The position numbers were made by a program, and so were the translations under genes. Below, piece after piece: positions 26,501 through 38,708 of a stretch of DNA of 64,000 nt. Below the pieces are notes generated by a model that worked only from the letters and a program-made list of their open reading frames with translations, was not told the DNA's origin and did no database searches. Source of the stretch: Arcuatula senhousia (lineage: Eukaryota; Mollusca; Bivalvia; Mytilida; Mytilidae); the NCBI GenBank assembly GCA_963971305.1, contig OZ020306.1:37345512-37409511 (forward strand), given 5' to 3'. Positions within the stretch are counted from its first letter, which is position 1; each line of letters starts with the position of its first letter.

Positions 26501-28261
26501 CTCAGCTAATGTGGATTAATGAAATAAAAACTAGGTAAGATTATCCAGTGTTGTAATTTATTTTATTTCAAAGATTAACCATTGTTGAAAATGATATATT
26601 CAGGACACTAGAATCACGCTAAGGTTGTTAAAATCATGGTATCGGACACAAAGCGGCTTTTCATTAAAGGGTTTCACATGTAGCTTTATTTACACTACTC
26701 AAAGAAAGCGTAAACATAAAATACAATTATTTTCATTCTGCAAAAGTCGTATGTAGGAGCACTTTTAAGACACAATCAATCAATTTAAATAATGGGTGTC
26801 CATTATTTTTTTAGTTAGCCGGAAGAGAGGATTTTATAACCTTATTAGTATTAACGCTTTAAGTCTGAAGGATGCTTCAAATAGGAAACCAGAAATTAAT
26901 GCTTCGTTTTTGCATCATTTAGATCTGTGGGAGAAAGGAAGGTTAAAAATACTTGATGACGTAAAAAATGACTTCATTTGGTCTATTCGTATACTTTTTG
27001 ACGGATTAACACCATTATATTCGGATTGCATCTACAAGAGTTTACAAAGATACAGTTATCGGAAGTGTGAATCAATTGTCCTGTTTATTAGGTTGATTAA
27101 AAAATATCCTCTGCGCTACTATAAAATATAGCGCAAACAGAGTGCAAAGGAAAGCGGTAGATTTCGGGTTTTGCTTCACAAAGAAAGCTAAGCAACCAAA
27201 CTTGCGATAAAAAAAACATATAAAAAATATTTAATCATAAAGTCTCTGAATTTGTTGTTATAAAAATTCGTCATAGTGTCTGTTTTTTAACATTTCCTAG
27301 GAATATAAATAATCTTGCATAAATTTTTAAAGCATTGTACATGTATACACGTCAATGCAATTATTAAAAGAAATATAAAAGCGAAATATATTGCTTCTTA
27401 TTTTAAGTCAATTTTAGTTACAGCATCTGACACACAGTTTTCTTCATAGGTGATATGACAATGTCCCATCTGAAAGTTTGTCACGCTGTTTACGTTATTG
27501 GTGTCTTTTCAGTTGGATAAATACTGTTTAAACTTGTTTAACTAAAACTAGACATTCTTTAAATTGTTATCATTTATGTTCTGTTGGTTGGTTTATTGGT
27601 CTGTGTGTGCAATGTTATTTGTGAAAACATGGTATTAAAAGTCAGAAACATATTTTCTTTGAAACCCCATGACGCATAAAACTGCCGACTACCTAATGGA
27701 TTGCGAGGCAGTAAGAATACACATGAAGTACTAAAAGCATGTATTGCAAATAACCAAAGCCTGACTGAAATATGCGCACTATCAATTCCAAGAATTAAGT
27801 CCTAATTGGTTTATTATTATTGTCGTTTTCCATTCGGATATTTCCCCCTTTTAATATAAACGTCAAATAAATTGCATTCAAGTAAGAGCATGAATTCAAT
27901 ATTGGATTAGGGCTAAATCTTACATTTAATATGTATACAAACCGTTTGTTATGTTCAGTATGATATAAAGATTCCAATATCATTCCATGTCAAGATATAC
28001 AAGGGATATTGTCGGGAAAATCAAAGGACCAATATGTCTGCAATTGAATCACGCTATCTCCGGTAATCTTGTTTTTTTTTACATTTAATTCTATATGGAA
28101 TCAGCTATTTTACAGATAAAAGTTTTCTTGACAAACAAAAGAAAATACAGGATTTTTTAATGCATAAATATAATCGATTTAAGATAGAGATAATCTGCTT
28201 GTTACATCATGGTTCGACATTAAATGAATTTTCCACACCTACTAAAAAAAAATGTTTTTTG

Positions 28262-28566
28262 TATTGATAATACAAATGACAACAAAGTTCCAGACAATAA
28301 ATTTTGCTACGCCTGACGCGCGTTTCGTCTATTCAAGACTCATCAGAGGCGCTCTACCAAAAATATTGAAAATGCCAAACACTGTATGAATATGAGGAGC
28401 ATAGAACAGTATAACCAAAAATACCAAACTGGGGAACCAAATTATTACTAAGATATTCAACCTATGTCTGGGGTAGGAAGAACCTTAGGGTTTAGACAAT
28501 TTTGAAATTTAGACGGATAATTTAAGCTTTGATGTATTCTCCAACTCAAAAGTGTTGGTGCCGGAG
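28262..28566 (-). repeat. Single hammerhead-repeat (retrozyme-like) monomer
   Basis: One partial unit (about 305 of 358 bp) of the repeat found in tandem at 42896-44528. It starts at TACAAATGACAACAAAG and ends after GTGTTGGTGCCGGAGCA. It lies within block C and is absent from C'. Its ribozyme motif is intact. Confidence 0.75.
28309..28352 (-). ncRNA. Hammerhead ribozyme, intact core
   Basis: On the minus strand: GCGCCT (stem I), CTGATGA, GTCT-TGAAT-AGAC (stem II with loop), GAAA, ACGCGCGT sharing its first A (palindromic stem III), C as cleavage-site base, then AGGCGT closing stem I with six pairs (one G-U). All conserved core bases are present. The tiny self-complementary stem III matches the type I motifs of Penelope-like elements and metazoan retrozymes, which may work as dimers. 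Confidence 0.8.
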
Positions 28567-29367
28567 CACTAATTATTGCATTAATATTTATTGGCAAATT
28601 TGTGTGTTAAAAAAATGATTGTATTACTCCGATGCTAGATTAACTACATTTGTAAATAAAAATAGAAAGTCATGAAACTTGTAAAAGAGCAATTTTTTTC
28701 ATTTAGAATGGACAACGACCAATAGCTTGTTATTTAAAGATGAGCAAAAAATGAACCCATACTTAAAATAAAACAAATCGCATCAATAATCAATTAGTCA
28801 AGTCAATCTCAATGACCTCTTCACAGACTCCCTGTGCCTGCTTGGTTAGAGCGGATAGAGAATATGCCCGAATCTGTGCTTAGCTTGTTGGTACAAGTTA
28901 CTAAAGAGGAATCTAAAGTATCCTAATGATTGACGCTTTTCCCACAGAAAATATAAAAAAAACTATATTTTATAGTGTGTCCAAGGTGGTGAAATAGGGG
29001 TCATAATACGCAAAAACATAGCGAAGCATCATGAGGAGATAAGTACTGTGTTCCTCGGATGCTAAGATCACTGCTATAGGTTTGAATATAAGCAGCATCC
29101 ACATGAATACCTGGAAAAACCTACTTATCCTTACATTAAAAAATTGCCTTAAAATGTTGTTTCTCCATAGATTGTGTGTTTTCATCACACAATTAATAAG
29201 ATCATGTTCATTGCATATCCCCTTTCAAGTCCATCTTCTTCATATAACAATATGACAGGCAGTAAAGCAATAACTAAAATACTGGCATAGACCAGGCGTA
29301 TTAAATTTCGCTATTAAGTAAGGATTAAATTTAACAAAAATCCATCTGGATGAACGAATAGTATAGT

Positions 29368-29582
29368 TGATACTATGGGATAATTTATTTTCGTGGGTAT
29401 AAATTTTCGTGGTTAAATGAAAAAGGACTAGTTTGTGTATTGTTAAATTCGTGGTTCTTTAGTGTACAGCATACATGTTAAATTTCCTTTTCGAAGGGTA
29501 TAGAATTTCGTGGGTCAAAGCTACCCACGAAAACCACTAAAATTGATACCCCAAGAATAATAATGAAACCACGTACAGTACT
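29368..29582. mobile_element. Mollusc-type TIR element (MITE)
   Basis: Opens with TACTATGGGATAATTTATTT and TCGTGGGTATAAATTTTCGT. It closes with inverted matches (ACCCACGAAAACCACTAAAA, TTGATACCCCAAGAATAATA). The interior repeats the TTCGTGG motif. The layout matches widespread small TIR elements of molluscs as I know them. The exact edges and target duplication are uncertain (TTGA flanks are possible). Confidence 0.55.
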
Positions 29583-30782
29583 TGAATGAAATAAATAGAT
29601 GCAAATGCTTAATATGTAGATAGAAATAAATTTATTAATCAAACGTATATGAAGTATAGTAATATCCATGTAAGATTATATATATTTTTGGATTTTTAAT
29701 GTGGTGTCATTTCGTAAACAACGTTCTAACGCGGGTGTCGGTTAAAATGTCGATTGAATTATTTAGTTATATTTTTGACATGCATAGTTCGTGTAGTATT
29801 CTCCCATCAGTACCATTTAAATCGTTATAAAGGGTAGGTAGAAAGCCAAGAACTACTGAGAGAGAAGCATTCGTTACCTTACTGTTCGAAATTGGATGCT
29901 AAACCTTGCTCCGATGAAATCGACCATGTCCAATACATCGAAAACAACCTTGTTATTTGAATTTTCAATGAGAAAGTTAAAAAAAATATATAATTCATGT
30001 TAAACAAGTATGACAACCAGGCTGGGTCTTTTCTATCAACAGCAATTATCATTCCATTGGCCTCAACATTTCAAACCAAGATGTATGAAAATAAAATGTT
30101 TAGTTTCTGATGCTATATACTCGCAAATACTAGTTATGTTTATCTTAACTTTAAAACATATTATTCTAAAGCAAGTAACGTATTTATAAATATATTGCAC
30201 ATTTTAAGAATTTTGGCTCTTTCCTATTTATAAGTGTTTGCTTCTTTGTCTTCATTTTTGAAGCAATTATTAGACGATGATTTAATCTCAGTAATTAGAG
30301 ATTTTTAAAGAAATAAATTTAGTTTCGGTAGTTTTGTTATTACCTTTATTTAATATGTTTACTTTTACTTTTAAAATGCTATAAAAAGTATGTAATAAAA
30401 TACAATCCTGAATCATTCTAAAACTTATTTGATTTTACTTACCTTAAATGGAATTACTAGTCTTTCCTTAATTCCAGTGACTTTGGTTCAATTAATTGAG
30501 CTCTTCAATATGTTATCAATCTCGTATCCAATGAAACGTCAGGGAAACTGATTGCAAATGCAAAATCCATATTCTTTGTATTAGATATTTTTTCCATGTT
30601 ACGAATTTATCGAGTATGAAAATCCTTAATTTACAAGCGATATATTATATTGAATTATTATAAATATCCATAAAATTGAGGGCCTGGGGAATCATGAATT
30701 TATCAAATTAACTTCACTTCAATATGCACCTGACGCAATACACGTGCACTTTATTTACAACTATATAGACAACGAGCCTACA

Positions 30783-31000
30783 ATCAAGGTGATAACAAAA
30801 TTACCGAACTAGGAGGATCATTCTCAAATGGCAATGAGAAAAACAAAACAAGGAAAACATCCCGGAAAAATTGAAGACCACAATGGTTCTTACTTGGTAC
30901 AGACTTTTCAAAAGACATTTTGGGTTAAACCAGGTTTTATGGCGCGCCAAACCTCCCCTTCCATTGCGACCTTTGGGTCAGGTAGTCCGGTAGAAGTCAG
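30783..31000 (-). mobile_element. Diverged Penelope-like 3' fragment (family 1)
   Basis: Starts with AAGGTGATAACAAAATTACC and keeps the tail motifs (TTACTTGGTACAGAC, GGTTTTATGGCG, CCTTCCATTGCGACC), but with many substitutions and a GGCGCGCC variant also seen at 52263-52270. Probably an older subfamily. A ~30 bp plus-strand terminus-like scrap lies at 30322-30352. Confidence 0.6.
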
Positions 31001-31068
31001 GTATTAAAAAAGAAGTATAACAAAAAACACGTATCAGTGTTCTCATTTTTACACAAAGGTAAGATGGG

Positions 31069-31091
31069 TGTTTAAAACACCCATCACCAAC
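31069..31091. other. Short perfect hairpin
   Basis: GATGGGTGTT-TAA-AACACCCATC: ten-base arms with a three-base loop, directly beyond a Penelope-like fragment. Function unknown. Confidence 0.45.
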
Positions 31092-31625
31092 CGTTTTTTG
31101 TGTGTGCAAGAACTGAGTTATTCAACCGAGTTTTATATTTTCTATTCCAGATAGCAAATAGACAGGGTTTGTTGTAGTTTTTATCAACATACATAATAAA
31201 TTATAAAATAAAACAGATTTAATTTCTTATTTTCTTGACTTAGTTTATTTAATCAATTTGTCTCTTTTTTGTTTCCTTTAAAGCAAGGACAATTCTTTGA
31301 ACCATTACATACTTCATCATAACAGCTTTAAAGTCTATGTTGTGGTCTCTTGTCAACTAAGCCATGTCTTTTCTTTAAATTGCCAAATATTGTCGTGGCT
31401 GCATTATAGTCATAGTCTTCTTCCTAAGGCTGATGTATTGACACCATCATCCTAGTAGAATATTGTTAGTGAGTCTGTTTCTGAGGGTAGTTTTTATTCT
31501 CCCCATGGAGAAAAATATGGCTTCTTTGGTTATGATTAACCACTTGAAGTCTTGTTCATATTTTTCCTCACTTGCATGTCACATTCGCTGCTTCGATGAT
31601 TTTTTAATATTATCATTTAGCTTCT

Positions 31626-31730
31626 TCATTTAAGATGGCTGGAATTCTCATTGTCCTTATCATTTTCTTCATTCTCTGCATTTCGTTTTTCTTTTTGAAA
31701 TGAACACATCGATCTTTGTCGATCCGCCAT
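31626..31730 (-). pseudogene. Remnant of a TTF-zinc-finger / hAT-derived gene start (tentative)
   Basis: On the minus strand an ATG in good context (ACAAAATGGCGG) opens a 34-codon frame, MADRQRSMCSFQKEKRNAEN followed by an acidic Asn/Asp/Glu stretch. It stops at 31626. In other frames downstream (towards 31500) there is YEEKYEQDFKWLI, which resembles the Trp-containing entry to TTF-type zinc fingers in hAT-derived proteins. A charged N-terminus before such a domain is usual in that family. Local GC is raised around 31700-31890. The frames are broken, so this is at best a decayed copy. The plus-strand open frame at 31732-32022 covers the upstream GC-richer segment and has no recognisable domain. 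Confidence 0.28.
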
Positions 31731-32039
31731 TTTGTCAATGAAAACAAATCAGCGAAGTGCAACTAAGATAGGAACTTTGACGATGAGGAACCAAAAAATT
31801 CCGACCACCTTGCCCAAACGAAAGTTGGTCGGCTTTGAAAAGAAGGCGGTCGCTAAATCCGGCTTAAATGGTGAAAGGAGAACACTGCGTATATTAATCA
31901 ACAAAATGACTTACTTTCCCATATCGTTTTTATGTAGTTATACATTCTTCATCATGGAAAAAATGGCCATCAGTCTTCACACCTACATCATTAAAGTTTT
32001 AATTCGTTGCGAACGGCATTGAGCATACTCTTGTCAGAT

Positions 32040-32925
32040 TCTTCAAAAGGGTCTTGAGCGTGCATGGGGAGTTGTATTTTGCTCAGGAGGACCAGTTCCG
32101 TCCCTTTAAATAATCTTCGCAAATGTTTACAACACAGAGTCGGAAAATTAATTCATGAAATTTTTACTCTTGACAAGGACCAAACAACGGACCAAACAGC
32201 AAACCCTGATGGAAGTAACCTTAACTGTTAACCACAATCGAGCTACCTATGAGTAAACAAATCAATTGATCAACTATGTACCCCTTTTATAACCAATAAG
32301 ACAGTGTCACTTAAGTTGTCTAAGTTGGTCGCCCTTAAAACTAAATTTTATAAATCAAAAGTGCTCGTTCCCAGTAATGTTATTACTCCTTAATTTAGCT
32401 GCAGTTCTGTAGCTGTTTATGGTCCTTGTGTTTTTTTTTTTATTTTTGCGGACCATATATGGTGCGCCAAATCACAAAAAATAAAAAAGGACCACAAAGA
32501 GCTACGAACCTCAGCTACCCTAAACTATATTCAATAGATGATGTTTCGATTCGGTTTTCACACGTATGTCAATATTTTATTGAGAAAAAGCAGCAACTCT
32601 GTTTATTTAAAATGATAGAATCAGAAAAAAGCTTTTTTCTTTTATTGACATGGAAAAAATTGTAACAAGATAAGGCGACGTTTGTTTACTTATGTTATTA
32701 AATACAAAGAACACTGACAAGAAGACATTCAAAAGCAATCTTACTAATGTGTATCGTATAAGTTAATTGAATCAAATACTTTTACTAAGGATTATATCAA
32801 ATTTTGTCAAAACCTCAAATATCTTCAAGTTATAACTGGAAGAAGATAGCAACGTTTATGAAAAGGCAATATATCCTAATGCCCTGTTTCGTTTGAAGTT
32901 TTATTCAATTATAATAGCACAGCGG
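32040..32925. other. Intergenic stretch, nothing recognised
   Basis: No shared repeats or convincing coding sequence. The open frame at 32426-32665 is short and low in complexity. Confidence 0.55.
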
Positions 32926-32929
32926 CCAA

Positions 32930-33060
32930 GTGACGAAAAGTGGCTTATTTTCAGAGTTTAATGGGCATCCATATTATAGGGCTAGTTTTTCTACTACGTT
33001 TTCTTCAACATCTATATTTTCAATTTCAAGAGGTTGTACAAAAATCGTAATGCACGTTTT
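32930..33060 (-). repeat. Diverged inverted copy of a block A segment
   Basis: The reverse complement resembles 3250-3390 (GTGCATTAC, GTACAACCTCT, AGCCCTATAATATKGATGCC, CATTAAA, TGGCCGCTGT). It lies just outside the left edge of A', so it may be a separate dispersed repeat or a trace of an older rearrangement. Confidence 0.55.
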
Positions 33061-34892
33061 TGAATTATTCGTATTTTTAAAAAAGGGGGGTGTTTAACGG
33101 ATGGTAATCACTGTGTACAAAAAAATACAAAAAATTACCACATTATCGCAATTTATAATTATGTTCTTTTGTTCATCTTGACATTTGATGTTTAAACATT
33201 AAGTAAACGCACCTTTTTAAGTTCAAATGTCAGTTTTGTCCCTATAATTTAACTTCTAAAAAAGCTTTAAAAATTCCGATTTTTTTCAAATTTTCTTTGT
33301 TTTTAATTAAAAACTTAAACGTTTACACGACTTTTTAATTGAAAATTAAATTTAGAATGGCTTGTATTAATGGCCTATCAAGTATTAGTTTTATCGCTCG
33401 TTTAATAATGATTTTATAGACACTTTTAAATGAAAAATCTTTGTTGTCCATGCAGCTAAATGCACGGATATTTTATCGTTCACGTGTTCTTCTTAAAGTT
33501 TCTGGTACGGAATCCGAAAACCTTTTATATTGCCCACGACAAACACACAAAAATACATGCAAAAACAAGTTTGAAAATAATTGTTTTTGGGATGATGTAT
33601 TCACTGGTAAATAGCACTTTGCATTTACGTCACAATATCTTATGCATCTCCTTGATTTAAAGAGTATTTTTTGTTGGTTTTGTTTACTGTATGTATAATT
33701 TAAGAATCGTAGGAGAAGAGATGAAAAATAACCGGACAATATATTAAAATTTTCAAATTTGGATTGTCATCTTTTACTACAAATATTGTCAATATTTGCC
33801 ATTAACATTAATTTTGAAAAGATGTACATAGTTCTCCTTAAAAATTATTGTACCGGAAAGATTGTAAACACGAGGAAAATGAGTTTGTTTGGTGTTTTTT
33901 TTTCTAATAATTACATGAAAAACTATTATTATTCATCATGCCTTTTTATTTACGGAAAAATCAGAGCCTAGTTTTTTGTTTGCCCGCTAATTTTAAATTT
34001 ATATAGATTTTCAAAAGCACCATGCGGCCAGCCTTTTTATTTCAAGTCAAACACTGGTCTGCTCTTTTATTTCATAATTCACATTGCCCCCCTCCCCTTT
34101 TTCATTGAAAATCAAATATAGTTGCTCCCCGAACATGAAATTTTTAAAAGTTAAATCATCTGTGAAATTTTGCACTGCATGTATCGTCGGCTGCATGGCT
34201 TTATGTGATACACAATTGATTCATAAAGAACTGCATCTGAATTTACATCTTGAAATTCCCTTCTTGTTTAGCAACATTCCTTGCCATTCGGTCTATGTTT
34301 TTTTCGCAATTTGTTCGTTATTAGAATGCATGTAGCTATTGGATAGGTCAGTATGTCTTTGATTTTCTTGAAAGAGTCACTCCCAAGAATAAAGACAACT
34401 GCAAACACGGGGCTATGTAGCTCTATAGTTCTTGCCTCCATTAAGAATAAAGGAAACCTAATGTGCACATAGCCAAATAAGGTACAATGTATTTTGATAT
34501 CTCTGTCAGATTCTTAGAGATGTGAGTTTGTTGTAGATTTCACCTACATGTAGTAAAACAATTCATTTACTATGAGACAGGTGTGCGGCATCAAGCTGAA
34601 ACATCAACGCTTCGTAAGATTCTTAGCCCCCTGTACTGCTGACGATTGCAGTTGAATTGATGTGTCTGTTTGGCTTGTACCTAGTTTTTGTTTTAAGGGG
34701 TTTGCTCTTTTTTACTTCATGAGAGGGCAAACACAAACATTTAAAAAGACATTTACAAATGCGAACGCGAATCTTAGTTTAACTTTTCAAATTTCATTCT
34801 ATTTTTGTAAAAGAAATCTGTGGCATCTGTGGTGTTGTTGATTCTGGTCTTCTTTAATCTAATGACAAACTTAAGAAAAACACTGTCGGAAT

Positions 34893-34996
34893 TGCATTGT
34901 CTTGTTCTTTTCCAGCAAATGTGGCGCACCCATCCGAATTTCGTCGCATTGTCGTGTTCGTCTCAAGCAAATTGGCGCACCCATCCGAATTTCGTT
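34893..34996 (+). repeat. Two-unit ~51 bp tandem repeat (block A')
   Basis: Equivalent of 1680-1783, with independent substitutions in both units. The first unit has a T-rich change (TTCTTTTCCAGC). Confidence 0.75.
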
Positions 34997-35384
34997 ATTT
35001 TAATGTTTTGTGATATCGAATAATCGAATAAAACAATTACTGGATGAGAAAAGCTAAAATTTTTAGCTCATAATTGCCATTTGAGTCGAAGTTGTTTGAT
35101 GGTCCATTTATGAAATGTGGGTCTCCAAAGGTCAGTCATATCTTTTTTTCGTGATTTTGTATAATAGAATGATCATTTAAGATAAGTCTTTTTTTAATTT
35201 AAATCTAGTGCCATAGTGTATATAGTACGGGACTTCTATTAAAAGATTACACTTATCATTAAAGGCTAGCTCCTGTGAGCCGCTAATTTTTATCTACCGT
35301 ACAATATGATATACATATTGTTACAATATATTAAAAATATGTATTGGCATTTCAAATGTGTTTTAATTTTATTGTTATTATTTG

Positions 35385-36086
35385 TTATAATTGGAGATTA
35401 AAGAGACCACCGAATCAAATTTCTTCACGTCTTTCTTGGATTTGCACCTCGAATTTGACCCAGGTGGTCATCTCAGTACAAAAAATAACGATAAACGAGA
35501 CGATTTTAATTTTCAAATTATTAATTTTCCTAATCTACAGAGCAATATACCTACTTCCCCTGCATACGGTGTTTATATTTCACAACTGATTCGATATGCC
35601 AGAGCTTGCACACATTTCACAGATTTTTTTATCAGACACCGATTTCTTCGTGACCGACTTTTGGAGCAGGACTATAAGAAAATACGTCTCATACGATCCC
35701 TAAAAAATTCTTTCTTCGTTACATGTATCAGTCACTGGTGGAAAAGTTCAAAATAGCGTTAAAAGATATGATAGTTAATTGTTTTAATTAGTGTTTGACT
35801 GGTCTGCTGTACTGAGATGATCACCTCAATATCCCTATTGTGTCTCACAACTATGTTGTGTTCTAGGGTCATTACTGGATCCTAAGATCGCAATGGAAGA
35901 GGGAGGTTTGGCGCCATAAAACCTGGTTCAACCCACCATTTCGTTTGAAATGCCCGTACCAAGTCAGGACCATTGCGATCCACAAATTTTCCCGTATGAC
36001 AAATTCGTTTTTGTCATTTTCTCTGGACTTTGAGATTGATCATTCAAGTTCGGTAGTTTTGTTATTACCTTTATTTAGTCTTTTGG
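35385..36086 (+). mobile_element. Penelope-like element, 5'-truncated (family 1), in block A'
   Basis: Duplicate of the element at 2165-2867, with the same truncation point and 3' terminus. It carries small differences, including a one-base loss in an A-run near 35706 that shortens the open frame to 121 codons. Confidence 0.8.
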
Positions 36087-36184
36087 TGATATAAAGAAAA
36101 GCGCGCAAACTTACTGGACCAAATTACTCGCCTTTTTATTTAATTTTTTTTTGACAAAGCTTATGCAGACAAGAGTATAAAGAA

Positions 36185-37824
36185 CACTGTCCACCTTACA
36201 CGACAAATATGTTGTTGTACCTGCAGACAAAGCACCAAATAACATCATTTTTGTGTGCAAGAAACACTATATTGAGTGCTTGACAGTTGAATTAGGGGTT
36301 AGTTGTACAAACAATAGCAGCACGTACACAGCTACAACATTGTCTAAGGAGGAAATTAGTGACAATCATAAATCTGTCATTTCCTCCTTCGGGCTCTCTG
36401 TTGGTGCTGACAATGATGACATTCCATCCCTGTATTGGATTCCTAAATTACATAAAAATCCATACAAACAGCGCTTCATTGCAGGGTCATCGAAATGTAC
36501 CACTAAACCTCTTTCAGTCCTGTTGACCTCAATACTGACGGCAATAAAATCCGGCCTCCAGAAATATTACGATTGTTGTTATTCTAGAAATGGTGTCGAT
36601 CAAATGTGGATCCTGAAGAATTCGAAAGAACTGATGGAGATTCTTACCTCTAAATCAGTTTCATCTTGCAACAGCATCAAGACTTTCGATTTCTCCACAC
36701 TTTACACTTCTATTCCACATGAACAACTCAAGTCACGATTGGCACAGCTGATTAAACGCAGCTTTTTCAAAAAGAATGGAAAACGCAGGTACAAATATCT
36801 GGTAGTCGGTTATAATAAGACTTACTTCGCCATCAATGAGTCTAAAAGTAAGAACAAATTTACAGAAGATCAAATAATCGACATGCTCAACTTTCTTATA
36901 GACAACATATATTTGTTCAGTTTGGTGGACGTGTTTTTCAGCAAACAATAGGGATTCCAATGGGCACCAATTGTGCACCTTTGCTTGCTGATTTGTTTCT
37001 TCATTCATATGAAGCAGACTTCTTACAATCTCTTCTAGACAAAAAAGATCGTAGACTAGCTCTCTCTTTTAACCTCACATTCTGTTATATTGATGTTGTC
37101 CTTTCACTGAACAATTCTCGATTTGGTGACTTTCTCCATCTCATATATCCCCCGGAACTTGAGATAAAGGAGACAACGGATTCTAGGAAGTCTGCTTCAT
37201 ATTTAGATCTACATCTCGAAATAGACTCTCAAGGAAAACTATCAACAAAGCTCTATGACAAACGTGATGACTTCAACTTCCCAATCGTCAACTTTCCCTT
37301 CGTGTGTAGCAACATTCCGTCCGCTCCAGCTTATGGAGTTTACGTATCACAACTGATTCGTTACTCCAGAGCTTGTGGGAGTTACATCGATTTCCTTGGC
37401 AGAGCGTCACGTTTGACACAGAAATTGCTAACACAGGGTTATGTTGCTCCTCGGTTGCTGTCTTCACTCAAAAAATTTTACGGTAGACACCATGTACTCA
37501 TAGATAAATATGGGATTTCTATCTCTCAGATGAGTGCAGATGTCGGTTTGTCATAGGGTTTTGTTTTGTCTTCCTTTACCGGATTTGACACACTGAATTG
37601 GAAATTGGCAGCACGGCGGGTGTGCTATAGCAGGCAGGAACCGCTTACTCTTCCGGAGCACCCGAGTTCACTCTTGTTATGACTTGAGTTCGCGTTGTTA
37701 ATTTCTGTTCGGTTGTTTTTATGTTTTGTGTTTCCTTGTGCTGTTCTTGTTCATGTTTACCGGTTTTGTCGTTGCCTTTTCGGACTTTTGACACTCGAAT
37801 GCCCCTTTGGTGCCTCTGCTTATC
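36185..37824 (+). mobile_element. Penelope-like retroelement (family 2), 5'-truncated, present only in A'
   Basis: Compared with block A, where the site is uninterrupted near 2964, about 1.64 kb has been gained. It contains most of an RT frame (36190-37556) and a non-coding tail with the CTTACTCTTCCGGAGCACC and GGTGCCTCTGCTT motifs. No clean target duplication was seen at the edges, which is common for truncated Penelope-like insertions. No GIY-YIG domain follows the RT: the frame ends naturally a few residues after KYGISISQMSADV. Confidence 0.8.
36190..37556 (+). pseudogene. Penelope-like reverse transcriptase, frameshifted and catalytically damaged
   Basis: Motifs in order are VVVPADKAPNN (N-terminal, typical of Penelope-like RTs), YWIPKLHKNPYKQRFIAG, FDFSTLYTSIPHEQL (RT motif with the first catalytic Asp), GIPMGTNCAPLLADLFLHSY and CYIDVVLSLNN, then ELEIKET, YLDLHLEID, KRDDFNFPIVNFPF and AYGVYVSQLIRYSRAC. 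There are two lesions. An extra AT dinucleotide near 36910 shifts the frame just before the GIPMG motif. The catalytic YIDD box has become YIDV, losing the second Asp. It is therefore inactive as it stands. The family assignment rests on these motifs; no endonuclease domain is visible, as in EN-minus Penelope-like lineages. Confidence 0.8.
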
Positions 37825-38708
37825 TCAAACTTCATGACCAATTCAAGGCTTAAATAAAAACACAGGGGAGAAAATCCTTATATTTGGAGCTCACAGTTTA
37901 AGGGTGAAAGAAAACGCCACGTCCTGACGCCATTAAGCCGTTTTGACATAAAATTTGTTATAAATCGATTAAAACATCACTTGACTACTTATCTGTTACT
38001 GTCTAACCGCCTTGTTTAAAAGTACTTGTGTAAGCATTCAAAAATATGGTTGATTTTTCTCCAAAATGGAGGATGACCTTTGACCTCCGATATTTATAAA
38101 ATGTGCATTACAAATTGAGTACAACCTCTAAAAAATAAAACTACAATAATTAAACTTTCAAATGAAATACATTCCAGCCCTATAATATTGATGCCCATTA
38201 AATTTATTTTTTACCTGTCCTTGCCGCTGTACTATAATGCAAAAAAGTTGTTCAATCGTATTTTAAGAAAAAATCTAAATAATGAGTTTATTAGTATTTT
38301 TTTTTCTCCTGACGATACGAGTTTATATATCAGCGAAATCAACATGAACAGGACAAGGAATGATTGTTAAGGACGTACTGAAACCTGCAGCAGCGATATA
38401 GCGTGAAAGGATCCCAGAATGTGGCACCTCAAACCAATTTCGCGTTGCTCTTCTAGCCAACGTCAAATTGGTTAGATGTACAACGTTGATTTTAACATTC
38501 AACATTCAACATTTTATACGCTAAAATATTAACCGGATTTCATTCAACGCTTAATGTTTGTTTTTTTATATAACATGTAGCAAGAACGTGACCACCGATA
38601 TGTGCGAATCCAGGAAAGAAAAATAAAACCACTTGAAGTCAAGCCAATTGCTGTTCTTAATGATCAAATTTCTGCATTAGTCCAAAAGTACATGTCATTT
38701 CTTATTAA

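Larger units (their letters stand above)
26510..30480. repeat. Block C, first copy of a diverged tandem paralogous segment
   Basis: Several islands align in order with 57775-60553: around 26550 with 57805, 26800-26950 with 58425-58570, 27190-27260 with 58815-58880, 27830-28000 with 59390-59560, and 30440-30480 with 60505-60550. Identity is moderate with many gaps. The segment also contains a single hammerhead-repeat monomer (28262-28566) and a mollusc-type TIR element (about 29368-29582) that are not in the second copy. A plus-strand open frame at 26796-27131 has a frameshifted, stop-containing counterpart near 58430, so any coding capacity there is doubtful. Confidence 0.7.

Noticed and set aside
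26796..27131. 111-codon plus-strand open frame as a host gene
   Set aside because: No domain recognised, and the paralogous segment near 58430 has stops and frameshifts. A T-rich AG precedes it, but that alone is weak.
28840..28870. tRNA-like GGTTAGAGCGGATAG stretch
   Set aside because: Only a weak B-arm/A-box resemblance. No cloverleaf could be folded around it.
31732..32022. 96-codon plus-strand frame as a basic host protein
   Set aside because: No family recognised. The minus strand gives a better explanation of the GC-richer patch.
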